From assembly GCF_900110645.1 (NCBI RefSeq), contig NZ_FOFB01000031.1:1-64000 (forward strand): 64,000 nt of DNA. The letters run 5' to 3'. The notes below the pieces were generated by a model that saw only the letters and a list, made by a program, of their open reading frames with translations, was not told where the DNA came from and did not search any database. Position 1 is the first letter of the stretch, and every line of letters starts with the position of its first letter. The stretch comes from Neolewinella agarilytica (lineage in GTDB: Bacteria; Bacteroidota; Bacteroidia; Chitinophagales; Saprospiraceae). A program made the position numbers and the translations under genes. Positions 24,279-34,000 of the stretch are shown here, one piece after another.

Positions 24279-26411
24279 ATGATCCTCCGTCAAGCAAGAG
24301 AATCCGATTTTGCCCACCTCGAGACTTTCGTCTGGCAGGCCATCTTCCCGGCTTTTGATCAACCGGGGCTTACCGATGCCCAACGGGCGGAGAACGACGC
24401 CATGGTGGAGACTGCCCGTACGGTCGTCATCTCTTCCCTGGGGCAGGAAAGCCACGGTGTTTTTGTAGCACTCGACCCGAAAAGCAAAACGTTGGCGGGC
24501 TACATCATCGTGGATGCCAGTCCGCGTGCTTACGCCGAGATTGTCCAGCTTATCGTTAAGCGGGCCTTCTGGGGAAAAGGCGTTGCCGGAGAGCTTCTCG
24601 ACCTGGCCACCGATTTCATCGGCCGCGATCGTGCCGTCTCCCTTTCTGTCCGCCATTACAACGAGCGTGCCCTGGCTTTTTTTGCAAAACACGACTTTCT
24701 CAACACCGGCGAAACCGCCGGTAACCACGCCATCCCCCGCAGCCTCTTATTAAGAGAAGCCTACGAAGAAGTTGTTCCTCCGGTCACCAGCGAGCCCGCT
24801 GCCCGGGAGCTGGACAATGCCTGGCTCGATTTTCCTACGGCTTCGGACGAGCCGGTCTTCGAACCACTACCAGATTATAACCTCAGTATTGAAGATGAAC
24901 CCTTGTTCGAAACCGGAGTAAACTCCCTCAAGGTCGAGGACCCGGATAGCATCATCCCCGAAGAATCCAGCCTGACGGATGCCCAGCTCACCGAATTGGA
25001 AGCCTTCATTGCCCGTGCCCGCGCAAAGAAAGGCCGTCCTGCGGAAGTCAACGCCCGCGTAGAACCTTCTTCTCCCGAAAAAACGGTCTCGGCTCCGAAG
25101 CAGGCCCCGGAGATGTCTCCTTTCTCAGCCCGTAAGGAAAGTAAGCCCGCCAACAAACACCCCGAAGTCGTCTTTGAGATTGACTACGGAGAAACCAAAT
25201 CTTCCCAGCCAGAACCCACGACTGCAAAGACAGTTGACAGGGAGGCTTCTGCGCCGGCGGCGAAGAAGTCATTTCCCATCACAGAGCCTTCTTTTGAGTT
25301 TGCCTTTAGCGGAAGCGCTTCAAACAAAACAGAAGATCGGCCCACTTCCGGCACGAACACCGCCACAACGCAGCGGCCGACTACGGAATCGCGGGCCGAA
25401 GAGAAGCCGGCCACCGCACCCAACAAAAAGCCCGCTCATAAGCATTGCCCCGATTGCGACAGCCGGATACCAGCCGTAGCGCGCTTTTGTTTCAACTGCG
25501 GGTACCCGCAGCCTGATGAGCTCCCCCTTGAAACGCCTGCCGGAGGGCAGGCACCGGAGGAAGAAGTGCTGCTGCTGGAAGAACTTCCCAGTGTCAATGA
25601 CAACCCGGGAGCCGATACAAGTGCTTTCACGGCAAAGCATGAGCCCACTGAGCCGGATCCCGTTCCAGTGGAGACTACTACATCTGCTTCTGACAAAAAG
25701 CTCAAAAAGACCGTTACGCCGGCAGAACTGAAAAAGGCTTTCAGGAACCACTTGCAGGATCGAATCCTGGCTTATTTTGGCGAGCGGAAACTGAAGAAGT
25801 ACCTCTCTCTGCTCGAAGAAAACACGGCTTTTCAGCAGGTCCGGGATGGCAGTCTGACCAATCTGGCCACCTGGCTCAACGAGCGGCAGCCCTCCCGGGC
25901 TACCCGGAACCGACGCCGGGATGTGCTGGCTGATTTAGCCGAATACTTCATTGTGGAAACAGCCGCCGAGCTCAGTAACCATGTTTTGCCGCAGCGCCTG
26001 CTTCGGTATCAATCCATTGATTGGGACACCGTAGACTTGTTCCGTTTGGTCATGGATTATCTTGACTTTGACAGTGAATCAGAACAGGTATACACCGACT
26101 TTGTCGCCATGCCCACCCGGGCGCTGAAAAACGCCAGTCGGTCTTTCCTGCGAGCTGCTAAAGACGAACGCATCTTCTTCATCTGCGATCAAAGCCTGAT
26201 CAGCTCCGCCAAAAACGGTTTTGCCATAACGGATTCCGGCATCTATTGGAAAAACGTTCTGCAACCCGCCGGCGCTGCTACTTTCACTACCCTGAAAGAA
26301 ACGCGACTGGACCAGGGCCACGTGATCATCGATGGACAGTTCTTCGATGCCGGTAACCGGCTTAATTTAAAAGTAGCCGTGCTCTTGGATAAGCTGCGGC
26401 GGATGCACTAA
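24279..26411 (+). CDS. GNAT acetyltransferase fused to a zinc ribbon and an unknown C-terminal domain
   Basis: A 710-residue multidomain cytoplasmic protein. Residues 1-155 are a GNAT N-acetyltransferase: the acetyl-CoA loop is in VQLIVKRAFWGKGVAGELLD and the last motif is NERALAFFAKHDF. Residues 160-385 are a low-complexity Pro/Ser/Glu/Lys linker. A zinc ribbon follows (HCPDCDSRI...CFNCGYPQ, four Cys at about 389-408). The C-terminal part (about 480-710) has a helical domain (LQDRILAYFGERKLKKYLSL) and a beta domain (RIFFICDQSLISSAKNGFAI then TDSGIYWKN) that looks like the PH-like or YokE-type domain often found behind zinc ribbons. The substrate is unknown. It has its own predicted promoter and no operon partners. 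Confidence 0.8.
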   Translation: MILRQARESDFAHLETFVWQAIFPAFDQPGLTDAQRAENDAMVETARTVVISSLGQESHGVFVALDPKSKTLAGYIIVDASPRAYAEIVQLIVKRAFWGKGVAGELLDLATDFIGRDRAVSLSVRHYNERALAFFAKHDFLNTGETAGNHAIPRSLLLREAYEEVVPPVTSEPAARELDNAWLDFPTASDEPVFEPLPDYNLSIEDEPLFETGVNSLKVEDPDSIIPEESSLTDAQLTELEAFIARARAKKGRPAEVNARVEPSSPEKTVSAPKQAPEMSPFSARKESKPANKHPEVVFEIDYGETKSSQPEPTTAKTVDREASAPAAKKSFPITEPSFEFAFSGSASNKTEDRPTSGTNTATTQRPTTESRAEEKPATAPNKKPAHKHCPDCDSRIPAVARFCFNCGYPQPDELPLETPAGGQAPEEEVLLLEELPSVNDNPGADTSAFTAKHEPTEPDPVPVETTTSASDKKLKKTVTPAELKKAFRNHLQDRILAYFGERKLKKYLSLLEENTAFQQVRDGSLTNLATWLNERQPSRATRNRRRDVLADLAEYFIVETAAELSNHVLPQRLLRYQSIDWDTVDLFRLVMDYLDFDSESEQVYTDFVAMPTRALKNASRSFLRAAKDERIFFICDQSLISSAKNGFAITDSGIYWKNVLQPAGAATFTTLKETRLDQGHVIIDGQFFDAGNRLNLKVAVLLDKLRRMH

Positions 26412-26507
26412 ACCGATCTGGGACGGTCCATCGGATGCATCTTTTGCCTGACGAAGTCGGCAAAAGTCCATCCGATGTCTCGGACCACCCACGAAGGCCA
26501 ACGGCCT

Positions 26508-27305
26508 CTACTCATTCCAGATCGCCCAACCGGCTTCCGCCTGATGCAGCAGCATTCCGGTGCCATTGCCGGTGCCTGCGCCCGCTTCGCGGGCGAGGCG
26601 AAGGAAGAGGGTCTCCGCCGGATTATACACCAGGTCGTAACAATAGTGTGCAGGCCCCATGGCAGTGTAGGGGAGTTCCGGGCGGGCGTCTACCTTCGGG
26701 TACATACCCAGCGGCGTAGTGTTGATGATCAGGTGATAGTCCTGGATTAGCTCGGGCGTGATGTCGGCATAGGTGAGCCGGTCTTCACCGGCCCTGCGGC
26801 TGACGGCCATGGTGGTGATGCCCAGTTCCCGGAGGGCTTCGTGAACGGCCAGGGAAGCTCCTCCGGTTCCCAGCACCAGGGCATTGGTTTCTTCCAGGAA
26901 GGTCTCTAACAGATCATCATTAGTGGGCAGGCCAAAGGCCCTGGCCGTCCAGTCATGTTCTCGCAGCTGCTGCAGAAAGTCTTGCTGAAAGCCTTTATAG
27001 TCGGTGTTGAAGCCAATGGTTTGTCCATTTTCGTCGAAGCGGATGCAGTTCACCGCCCCGATGCGGGCGGCGGTGGGGTCAATCTCATCCAGGTAGGCCA
27101 TGATGGACTCCTTGTGCGGAATGGTGACGTTGCACCCCTTTAAGTCAGGGTATTTCTCCCGAAGAGAACAAAAGCCGACTGCATCCTCCATCTCAAAATT
27201 GAGGTACTGATGGCTGTCTGCCAGCCCCAGTTCAGCAAACTTTTCCGTGAAGTACCCCTTTGAGAAAGAATGGGTGAGGGGGTAGCCGATTAGTCCGTAG
27301 GTCAC
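26508..27305 (-). CDS. aroE: Shikimate dehydrogenase
   Basis: NADP-dependent reduction of 3-dehydroshikimate to shikimate in aromatic amino acid synthesis. About 265 residues if started at the GTG complementary to 27303-27305 (VTYGLIGYPLTHSFSKGYF), which matches the family N-terminus; no ATG is suitably placed. Motifs: substrate loop NVTIPHKESIM with the catalytic Lys, NTDYKGF, nucleotide-binding GTGGASLAVHEAL, NTTPLGMYP, and the C-terminal GTGMLLHQAEAGWAIW. Just before that last motif the sequence is enlarged (AREAGAGTGN) by a 12-bp imperfect tandem duplication (26553-26576) beside a perfect GC-rich hairpin (26580-26594). It lies 154 bases downstream of the DUF368 gene on the same strand. 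Confidence 0.93.
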   Translation of the reverse strand: MTYGLIGYPLTHSFSKGYFTEKFAELGLADSHQYLNFEMEDAVGFCSLREKYPDLKGCNVTIPHKESIMAYLDEIDPTAARIGAVNCIRFDENGQTIGFNTDYKGFQQDFLQQLREHDWTARAFGLPTNDDLLETFLEETNALVLGTGGASLAVHEALRELGITTMAVSRRAGEDRLTYADITPELIQDYHLIINTTPLGMYPKVDARPELPYTAMGPAHYCYDLVYNPAETLFLRLAREAGAGTGNGTGMLLHQAEAGWAIWNE

Positions 27306-27439
27306 GGTGAGAAATAATTTTGGTTTTAAAAATGTGTCAGGCGGCGTAGGCGGTCGGATCGAGAAACCTGAAGCGATAGCGATGGTTTTTTCGGGCCGGA
27401 GGCTCGGAGCCATCCAGCCTTGCTCTTCATCCTCCCCAC

Positions 27440-27460
27440 GGCACCTGCGGTATTGCGCCC
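27440..27460 (+). repeat. Family-1 element, diverged copy
   Basis: GGCACCTGCGGTATTGCGCCC, a looser match with one extra base in the core. It abuts the stop codon of the DUF368 gene. Confidence 0.5.
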
Positions 27461-28413
27461 TACAAGGTTTCTTCCAGCACGTCCATTTCGTCCTTCTTCG
27501 GCGCAAACCGATCCAGTACAAAGACGATTGCCAGTCCTGCCATAAAGGCGATAATAACGGCGGGAACAAAGGTATTCTCCCCCAGGTAGTCGGCTGGCAA
27601 AACGGCTTGTTCCAGCATGGGCACTTCCTCTCCCTTGCTGTTCAGCCGGGTGGTCAGGGCATTCCGCCAGGGCCATAGTTTATTAAGGGAGCCGAGCATG
27701 AAGCCCGTCAGTAAAGCCAGGGTCTGATTCGGGAAGGTCTTGAAGGTGTAAGAGAGTACCCGGCTGAAAACGGCCAGACCGATCAGGCAACCGAAAGCAA
27801 AAGTGGCGACCAGAACCAAAGCTCCGGTGTCACCGGATAGCAGGCTGCGAACGGACTCCATAACAACAGTATACATGCCCAGTAACAGCAAAATGAAGGA
27901 ACCGGAAATGCCCGGCAAAATCAAGGCCGAGATAGCGATCATACCCGCCAGGAAAACGAAGATGAGGCTGTTGCTGCCGGACATGGGGTTGATCGTCGTG
28001 AGGAAGTAAGCACTGGCGGTGCCAAAAATGAGGAGGAGGACGGAGAGAATACTCCACTTGTCGATCTGTCGGGCCACGTAGATGGCCGAGCTGATGATGA
28101 GCCCGAAAAAGAAGGCCCAGACGACCGGCGGATACATCTCCAGTAATTCAGTAATGCTGAATACGGCGATGCCCAGCCCAACCACCATGCCGATGCCCAG
28201 TTGGAGAATGAAGCCTCCATCAGCAGCTGTCCAGGCAGAAGCAATACCTTCTGTGCGCCAGGAAGCCACCACCTTTGGGCCTAAAATGCCGCCGATGGCA
28301 TCGAGCAGCCGCTCGTAGATGCCCGTAATGAAAGCAATGGTGCCTCCGCTGACACCAGGGATAGCCTCAGCAATGCCCATGGCCATACCCTTAAGAATGA
28401 TCGAGAGATTCAT
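27460..28413 (-). CDS. DUF368 membrane protein (polyprenyl-phosphate carrier recycling family)
   Basis: A 317-residue integral membrane protein with about eight to nine helices. The N-terminal KGMAMGIAEAIPGVSGGTIAFITGIYERLL is the DUF368 signature (PGVSGGT), and a second copy ALILPGISGSFILLLLG appears mid-protein, as expected for an inverted-repeat transporter. DUF368 proteins have been reported to return undecaprenyl phosphate across the inner membrane for reuse in cell-wall and glycan synthesis. ATG 28413 is the start that fits the family; it follows the lipoprotein gene stop by one base, indicating an operon. Confidence 0.88.
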   Translation of the reverse strand: MNLSIILKGMAMGIAEAIPGVSGGTIAFITGIYERLLDAIGGILGPKVVASWRTEGIASAWTAADGGFILQLGIGMVVGLGIAVFSITELLEMYPPVVWAFFFGLIISSAIYVARQIDKWSILSVLLLIFGTASAYFLTTINPMSGSNSLIFVFLAGMIAISALILPGISGSFILLLLGMYTVVMESVRSLLSGDTGALVLVATFAFGCLIGLAVFSRVLSYTFKTFPNQTLALLTGFMLGSLNKLWPWRNALTTRLNSKGEEVPMLEQAVLPADYLGENTFVPAVIIAFMAGLAIVFVLDRFAPKKDEMDVLEETL

Positions 28414-28414
28414 A

Positions 28415-28897
28415 TTATTTCTTTTGCTTAACGGCGGAGTACATGGCTTCAATGGCTTCCAGACCATAGGTGGCATCGAAGCCGTTCTGGAAGACGAATT
28501 CCTGGTCGCCCTGGTAAATGATGTAGCGGAAGCCAAAAATAGAGGTGGAGTCAATCTGATTCTCAAAAATGAATCCATTGTCTTCTTCCCGGACGACCTT
28601 GCTGAAGTATCGGTTGTCTCTTACCAGTTCCAGCTGCTCGGCTTTCAGGCGAGTCATATCATTAGTACTGGCCTGACTGGCCAGAATCTGAATGGAGTAG
28701 TCATCCTCCTCGCTCTTAATCGTAACATCACGCATGATGCTGGACAGATTCGAGGAGATGACTTTGGCACTGTCCGGAGCCATAATCTTCACGGGAAGGT
28801 TGTAAGCCGTAAGATCCAACTCAGACCAGTTGCCAGCAGGATCGGTGGCGCAGGACGCGAGGAGCAAAGAAAGAACTAAAAAGCAGAGGGCACGCAT
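28415..28897 (-). CDS. Hypothetical lipoprotein upstream of DUF368
   Basis: 160 residues with signal peptide MRALCFLVLSLLLASCATDP and lipobox LASC. The mature part is mixed alpha/beta (YSIQILASQASTNDMTRLKA, FGFRYIIYQGDQEFVFQNGF) and ends in a helix plus KQKK. I do not recognise the family. Its 1-base spacing to the DUF368 gene suggests it works with, or is at least co-expressed with, the lipid-carrier transporter. Confidence 0.75.
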   Translation of the reverse strand: MRALCFLVLSLLLASCATDPAGNWSELDLTAYNLPVKIMAPDSAKVISSNLSSIMRDVTIKSEEDDYSIQILASQASTNDMTRLKAEQLELVRDNRYFSKVVREEDNGFIFENQIDSTSIFGFRYIIYQGDQEFVFQNGFDATYGLEAIEAMYSAVKQKK

Positions 28898-29209
28898 AAG
28901 CGGATATCATTGTTTTGGTGGTGCAAACTTAGTTATAATAGACTCGGTCATTCTATTTGATTTCAAAAAGTGTGGATAACTAAATGCACTATCTTACTGT
29001 AAAATGATGCTGTGACCCTAAATCTGCAATATTTCTGCCGCTGGATTCAGGGAGCAGCGTCTGTTTCTCCGTTCGAAAACCAGCAATAAGAACTTTGATC
29101 TGACCGGACACACTGTGGAAGTAGCAGCAACCCACGCACTATTTTTCCCGCAGGAAGCATTTTTCCCGTAACCGTTTGTAAATTTGTGTTTTTCCAACAA
29201 AACAATGGC
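28898..29209. other. Divergent gap between the lipoprotein gene and recN
   Basis: About 310 bases. The only clear element is the recN -7 box at 29179-29186. The rest shows no repeats of the families seen elsewhere and no gene. Confidence 0.5.
29179..29186 (+). promoter_or_regulatory. recN -7 promoter element
   Basis: TAAATTTG matches TAnnTTTG exactly and lies 23 bases upstream of the recN ATG at 29210, giving a leader of roughly 15-20 bases. Confidence 0.6.
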
Positions 29210-30871
29210 ATGATACAGCGCCTCCACATCCGCAACTACGCGATCATCGAGGAATTGCAGCTCGACTTTGCGGAAGGGCTAAGCATCATCACCGGGGAAA
29301 CCGGTGCGGGTAAGTCCATCGTCCTGGGAGCGCTCAACCTTATTTTGGGCGGCAGGGCGGATTCTAAAACGCTGTTCAACCCGGACGCTAAGTGTATCAT
29401 TGAAGGTCGTTTCGCCATCAGTGCTTACGAGCTGAAGGCTTTTTTCGAAAAGCATGACCTTGATTATGATGCGGAATTAATCATCCGCCGGGAGATCACC
29501 CCTTCCGGAAAGAGCCGCGCCTTCGTCAATGATACGCCCACAAATCTGAAGGTGTTACAGCAGTTAGGCGCTACGCTAATTGATTTGCATCAGCAGTTTG
29601 ACACGCTCTACATCAATAATGCGGAGTTTCAGCTGGAGTTGCTGGATGCACTGGCTGGCCAGCGTGACGCGATAAAAGCTTACCGCGAAGAATTCAGCCG
29701 TTTGCAGGAGGTTCGCCGCCAGCTTCGGCAGCTGAACGAGGAGCAGGCGCAGGCTCGTCGGGAACAGGAATTCCTGGAGTTTCAGGTAAATGAATTCGAG
29801 GAAGCAGGCCTCGTTGCCGGAGAGCAATCCGAACTGGAAGGGGAACGTCATCGCCTGAGCAATGCGGATGAGATTAAGCAATTAGCCTCCGGAGCGTTTC
29901 ACCTGCTCTGTGAAGATGACAACGCCATCACTAATCAACTCATGGCCCTATCCCAGCGGCTGGCGCCGCTGTCTGACGGAGACAGCCACCTGAAGGCCAT
30001 CTACGATCGGTTCGAGGGTATTCGTCTCGAACTTGACGAGGTTGCCACCGACCTGGAAAGCTTCGGAGATGACGCGGAGTCTAACCCCGAACGCCTCGAA
30101 GAGGTGGAAGAGCGGTTGAGCATGATTTACCGTTTGCAGTCGAAGCACGCCGTTACATCCGTAGAAGAACTACTAACGATTCACGAAGAGCTATCGGGGC
30201 GCCTGGGGCACTTTGCCGACCTGGGCGGACAATTAGACAAACTAACATCGGAACAGGAAAAGCTAACCGCTGCTTTGTTGAAGCGGGGCAAAACCCTTCG
30301 GAAGGGACGACAGAAAGTAGCTCCCGAATTCACCGCCAATGTATGTTCGCAGCTGGCGGACCTGAGCATGGAGAATGCGCAGCTCGTCGTTGACTTTCAG
30401 CCACTGGAACAACCGGGGCCGCACGGCCTGGACGAAGTGCAATTCCTTTTCTCCGCCAACAAGGGTGGCCGCCTGCAAACCATCAAATCCGCCGCCTCCG
30501 GCGGCGAGATGAGCCGGCTGGCACTGGTCACCAAGTCCCTCGTCGCTTCCGCCATGGAGCTGCCCACGCTGATCTTTGACGAGATTGACTCCGGTGTCTC
30601 CGGAGACGTCGCGCAAAAGATGGGCCGTATCCTGACGGACCTGAGCCAACATCATCAGGTTGTCGTTATTACCCACAGCCCACAGGTGGCCAGTCGGGCG
30701 GATCGGCATTTCTTTGTCTACAAACAGGACAAAGAAGGCGTAGAGCGCACCATCACCCGCGTCCGTCAGCTCGATCAGGACGAGCGCATTCGCTCCATCG
30801 CCGTGATGCTGAGTCAGAACCCGCCGAGTGACTCGGCCTTGAAAAATGCGCGGGAATTGATTGAGGGGTAA
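29210..30871 (+). CDS. recN: DNA repair protein RecN
   Basis: SMC-like ATPase acting in double-strand break repair, 553 residues as usual. N-terminal MIQRLHIRNYAIIEELQLDF, Walker A GETGAGKSIVLGALNLILGG, a coiled-coil middle (about 150-370; RRQLRQLNEEQAQARREQEF), then the signature SGGEMSRLALVTKSL and Walker B LIFDEIDSGVSGDVAQ with the His loop VVVITHSPQVASRAD. The ATG at 29210 is used; an upstream in-frame GTG overlaps the promoter. It is a single-gene unit followed by a family-2 hairpin element. Confidence 0.97.
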   Translation: MIQRLHIRNYAIIEELQLDFAEGLSIITGETGAGKSIVLGALNLILGGRADSKTLFNPDAKCIIEGRFAISAYELKAFFEKHDLDYDAELIIRREITPSGKSRAFVNDTPTNLKVLQQLGATLIDLHQQFDTLYINNAEFQLELLDALAGQRDAIKAYREEFSRLQEVRRQLRQLNEEQAQARREQEFLEFQVNEFEEAGLVAGEQSELEGERHRLSNADEIKQLASGAFHLLCEDDNAITNQLMALSQRLAPLSDGDSHLKAIYDRFEGIRLELDEVATDLESFGDDAESNPERLEEVEERLSMIYRLQSKHAVTSVEELLTIHEELSGRLGHFADLGGQLDKLTSEQEKLTAALLKRGKTLRKGRQKVAPEFTANVCSQLADLSMENAQLVVDFQPLEQPGPHGLDEVQFLFSANKGGRLQTIKSAASGGEMSRLALVTKSLVASAMELPTLIFDEIDSGVSGDVAQKMGRILTDLSQHHQVVVITHSPQVASRADRHFFVYKQDKEGVERTITRVRQLDQDERIRSIAVMLSQNPPSDSALKNARELIEG

Positions 30872-30881
30872 AACGTTTACC

Positions 30882-30926
30882 AGCTCGGAGAGCTTCGTAG
30901 GGCAGCACCGACTTTAGTCGGCAAGG
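30882..30926 (+). repeat. Family-2 hairpin element
   Basis: AGAGCTTCGTAG followed by hairpin CCGACTTTAGTCGG (30908-30921). It starts 11 bases after the recN stop and shares 20 of 22 bases with 4089-4110. Confidence 0.7.
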
Positions 30927-30961
30927 AAGAATCCACAACCTTGCCCCTCCACCTTCCCCCC

Positions 30962-30982
30962 TGCACCCGCGCCCCGTCGCCC
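30962..30982 (+). repeat. Family-1 element, two bases longer
   Basis: TGCACCCGCG followed by CCCCGTCGCCC and AAAAA. The same longer variant (core ending GTCGCCC) occurs at 44481. Confidence 0.65.
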
Positions 30983-31019
30983 AAAAATCCTATATTGGGG
31001 CACCCAAACCACACATACC

Positions 31020-34000
31020 ATGAGACTATTAGCTTTTCTGCTTACCCTGGCTTGCTTTTCGTTTGATTTGCAGGCGCAGGACGAAGCCCTTTATTCCTCC
31101 CTTGAATTTAGAAATATCGGCCCTTTCCGGGGCGGACGCTCCAGTACCGTAACGGGTGTTCCGGGCAAGCCAATGCTTTATTATTTTGGCAGTTCTGGCG
31201 GTGGCGTCTGGAAAACGAAGGACGGCGGTCAGACCTGGACCAATATTTCTGATGGCTTCTTCGGCGGCTCCATCGGTGCCGTTGCCGTCAGCGAAAGTAA
31301 TAACAACGTAATCTACGTCGGCGGCGGAGAGAAAACCGTACGCGGCAACGTCAGCTATGGCTACGGCGTATGGAAAACCATCGACGGCGGGAAGAGCTGG
31401 GAACAAATCGGTCTCAAAAACAGCCGCCATATTTCCCGGATCCGCATCGATAAAACGAACCCGGACATCGTCTATGCCGCCGTGATGGGCGATCTCTTTA
31501 AGGACAGTCAGGAACGGGGCATCTATAAATCCACCGACGGCGGTAAGAGCTGGAAGCGCGTCCTCTTCGCCAACGCCGGAGCCGGAGCCGTAGACCTCAG
31601 CATCGACCCCGGAAATCCCCGGGTGATGTTCGCCTCCACCTGGAAGATTCGTCGGACACCCTACAGCCTCGAAAGTGGCGGAGAAGGCTCCGCCCTCTGG
31701 CGCTCCACCGATGCAGGGGAGACCTGGACCAACATTAGTGAAAACAAGGGCCTCCCTAAAGGCCTCTGGGGCATCAATGCCGTAAGCGTCAGCCCCGTAG
31801 ACGGCAACCGCGTCTACGCCCTGATCGAAAATGATAAGGGAGGCGTCTACGTCTCCAACGACGGTGGTGACACCTGGAGTGCCCGCTCCGACAGCCGCGC
31901 ACTGCGTCAGCGCGCCTGGTACTACACCCGGATCTACGCAGACCCGCAGGATATCGATGGCGTTTACGTCGTCAACGTAAGCTACCACCACAGCACCGAC
32001 GGCGGCCGCAAGTTCGAAAGTAACAATGCTCCGCACGGCGACCACCACGATCTGTGGATTGCCCCGGAGGACAATGAGCGAATGATCATTGGCGACGACG
32101 GTGGTGCCCAGGTAAGTTTTGACCAGGGAGAAAACTGGTCTACCTACCACAACCAACCCACCAGCCAGTTTTACCGCGTAACGACCGACAATGCTTTCCC
32201 TTACCGTATATATGGTGCTCAACAGGATAATTCAACCGTCCGCATTTACCACCGTACTGACGGTGGTACTATCGGTGAATCCGATTGGGAAAGTACGGCA
32301 GGCGGTGAATCCGCTCACATTGCACCGGACCCCAAGAACCCGGACATCGTTTATGGCGGTAGCTACGGCGGTTTCCTGACGCGCTACGATCATGAGACTA
32401 ATCAGGTGCGCGCCGTCAACGTCTGGCCCGATAACCCGATGGGTTATGGAGCGGAAGGCATGAAGTACCGCTTCCAGTGGAACTTCCCGATCTTCTTCAG
32501 CCCCAATGATCAGGATGTGCTGTACACGACGAGCCAGCACCTGCACCGGAGTACCGACGAAGGCGAGACCTGGGAAATCATCAGTCCCGACCTGACGCGC
32601 AACGAAGCCGATAAACTCGTCTCCTCCGGCGGCCCGATCACGAAGGATAACACGGGCGTTGAGTACTACGCGACCATCTTCGCCGCCTGCGAAAGCCATA
32701 AAGAAAAGGGCCTCCTCTGGGCAGCTTCAGATGACGGACTCGTGCATGTTTCTAAAGACAATGGCGCTAACTGGGATAACGTAACCCCCAAGGGCGCGCC
32801 TAAATACATTATGTGGAACTCCGTGGAAGTGGATAATGCTACTACGGGAGGTCTTTTCATCGCCGGGACGAGTTATAAGTCTGGCGATTACACCCCCTAC
32901 CTCTACCACACCAAAGATTACGGCAAGACCTGGAACCGGATTGATTCGGGCATTCCCCGCGATCACTTCACCCGCGTAGTCCGCCAGTACCCCGGCGCGC
33001 CAAATATTCTCTTTGCGGGTACGGAGTCTGGTCTTTACGTCAGCTTTGACAGTGGCTCAAGCTGGCGCCCCTTCCAGCAAAATGTACCGATGGTGCCAAT
33101 TACGGACATCACCATTAAGGACGATAACCTCATCCTCGCCACCCAGGGGCGGAGCTTCTGGATTCTGGATGATATGACGGTGCTCAAGCAGCTTAGCGAG
33201 GTAGACGCTTCTGCGGGCTTTCACCTTTACGACCCGGTTGACGCCTGGCGGATGGGCGGCAGCAGTCGGGAAAGTCGTACTGCGGGTAAGAACCACCCTG
33301 GTGGAGTGAACTTTCATATCTGGCTTAGCGAGGAGGCCGCAAAAGACACCGTACCGTTCACGCTAAGCGTAATGGAATACGGAGAAGGCGGAGATGAGAT
33401 TCGCAGCTGGTCTTCTGACGATAAAGAAAACATGCTGGAACTCAAAGCGGGCGGCCAAACCATCAACTGGAACCTTTCTTATCCGGATGGCGTGAAAGTT
33501 CCGGGCATGGTACTTTGGTGGGCCGGTTCCGGCGGGCCGATGGCTCTTCCCGGGGAGTATAGAGTGACGCTTAAACATGGGGATGAGGTGCAGTTTCAGG
33601 ATTTCGTCGTTAAGGCCGATCCTCGGGTGACGGCCAGTGATGAAGATCGGGAGGCACAGTTCAGCTTCATGAAAGAAGTACAGGACAAAACTTCCGAAGC
33701 CCACCAGACAATCCTCGACTTACGGGGCGTACGGGATCAGATCAAAACTTTCCAGGGGCGCTTACCGCAGGATGCAGACGAAGCTCTTAAGGAGCAAGGT
33801 AAGCTGATTATCGACGGACTCACTAAAGTCGAGGAGGCGCTCTACCAAACGAAGAACCGTAGCCGGCAGGACCCCCTCAACTATCCGATTCGACTGACGA
33901 ACAAGCTCGCCCACCTCAACAGCCTCACCGGCATTGGCACTTACAAACCAACGGCAGCCGCTTACGCCGTCAAGGCGGAGCTCACCGAGGCCATCGACAA

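Noticed and set aside
31029-32222. A 397-codon frame antisense to the BNR protein gene
   Set aside because: It mirrors the repetitive Asp-box coding sequence; the sense gene is unambiguous.
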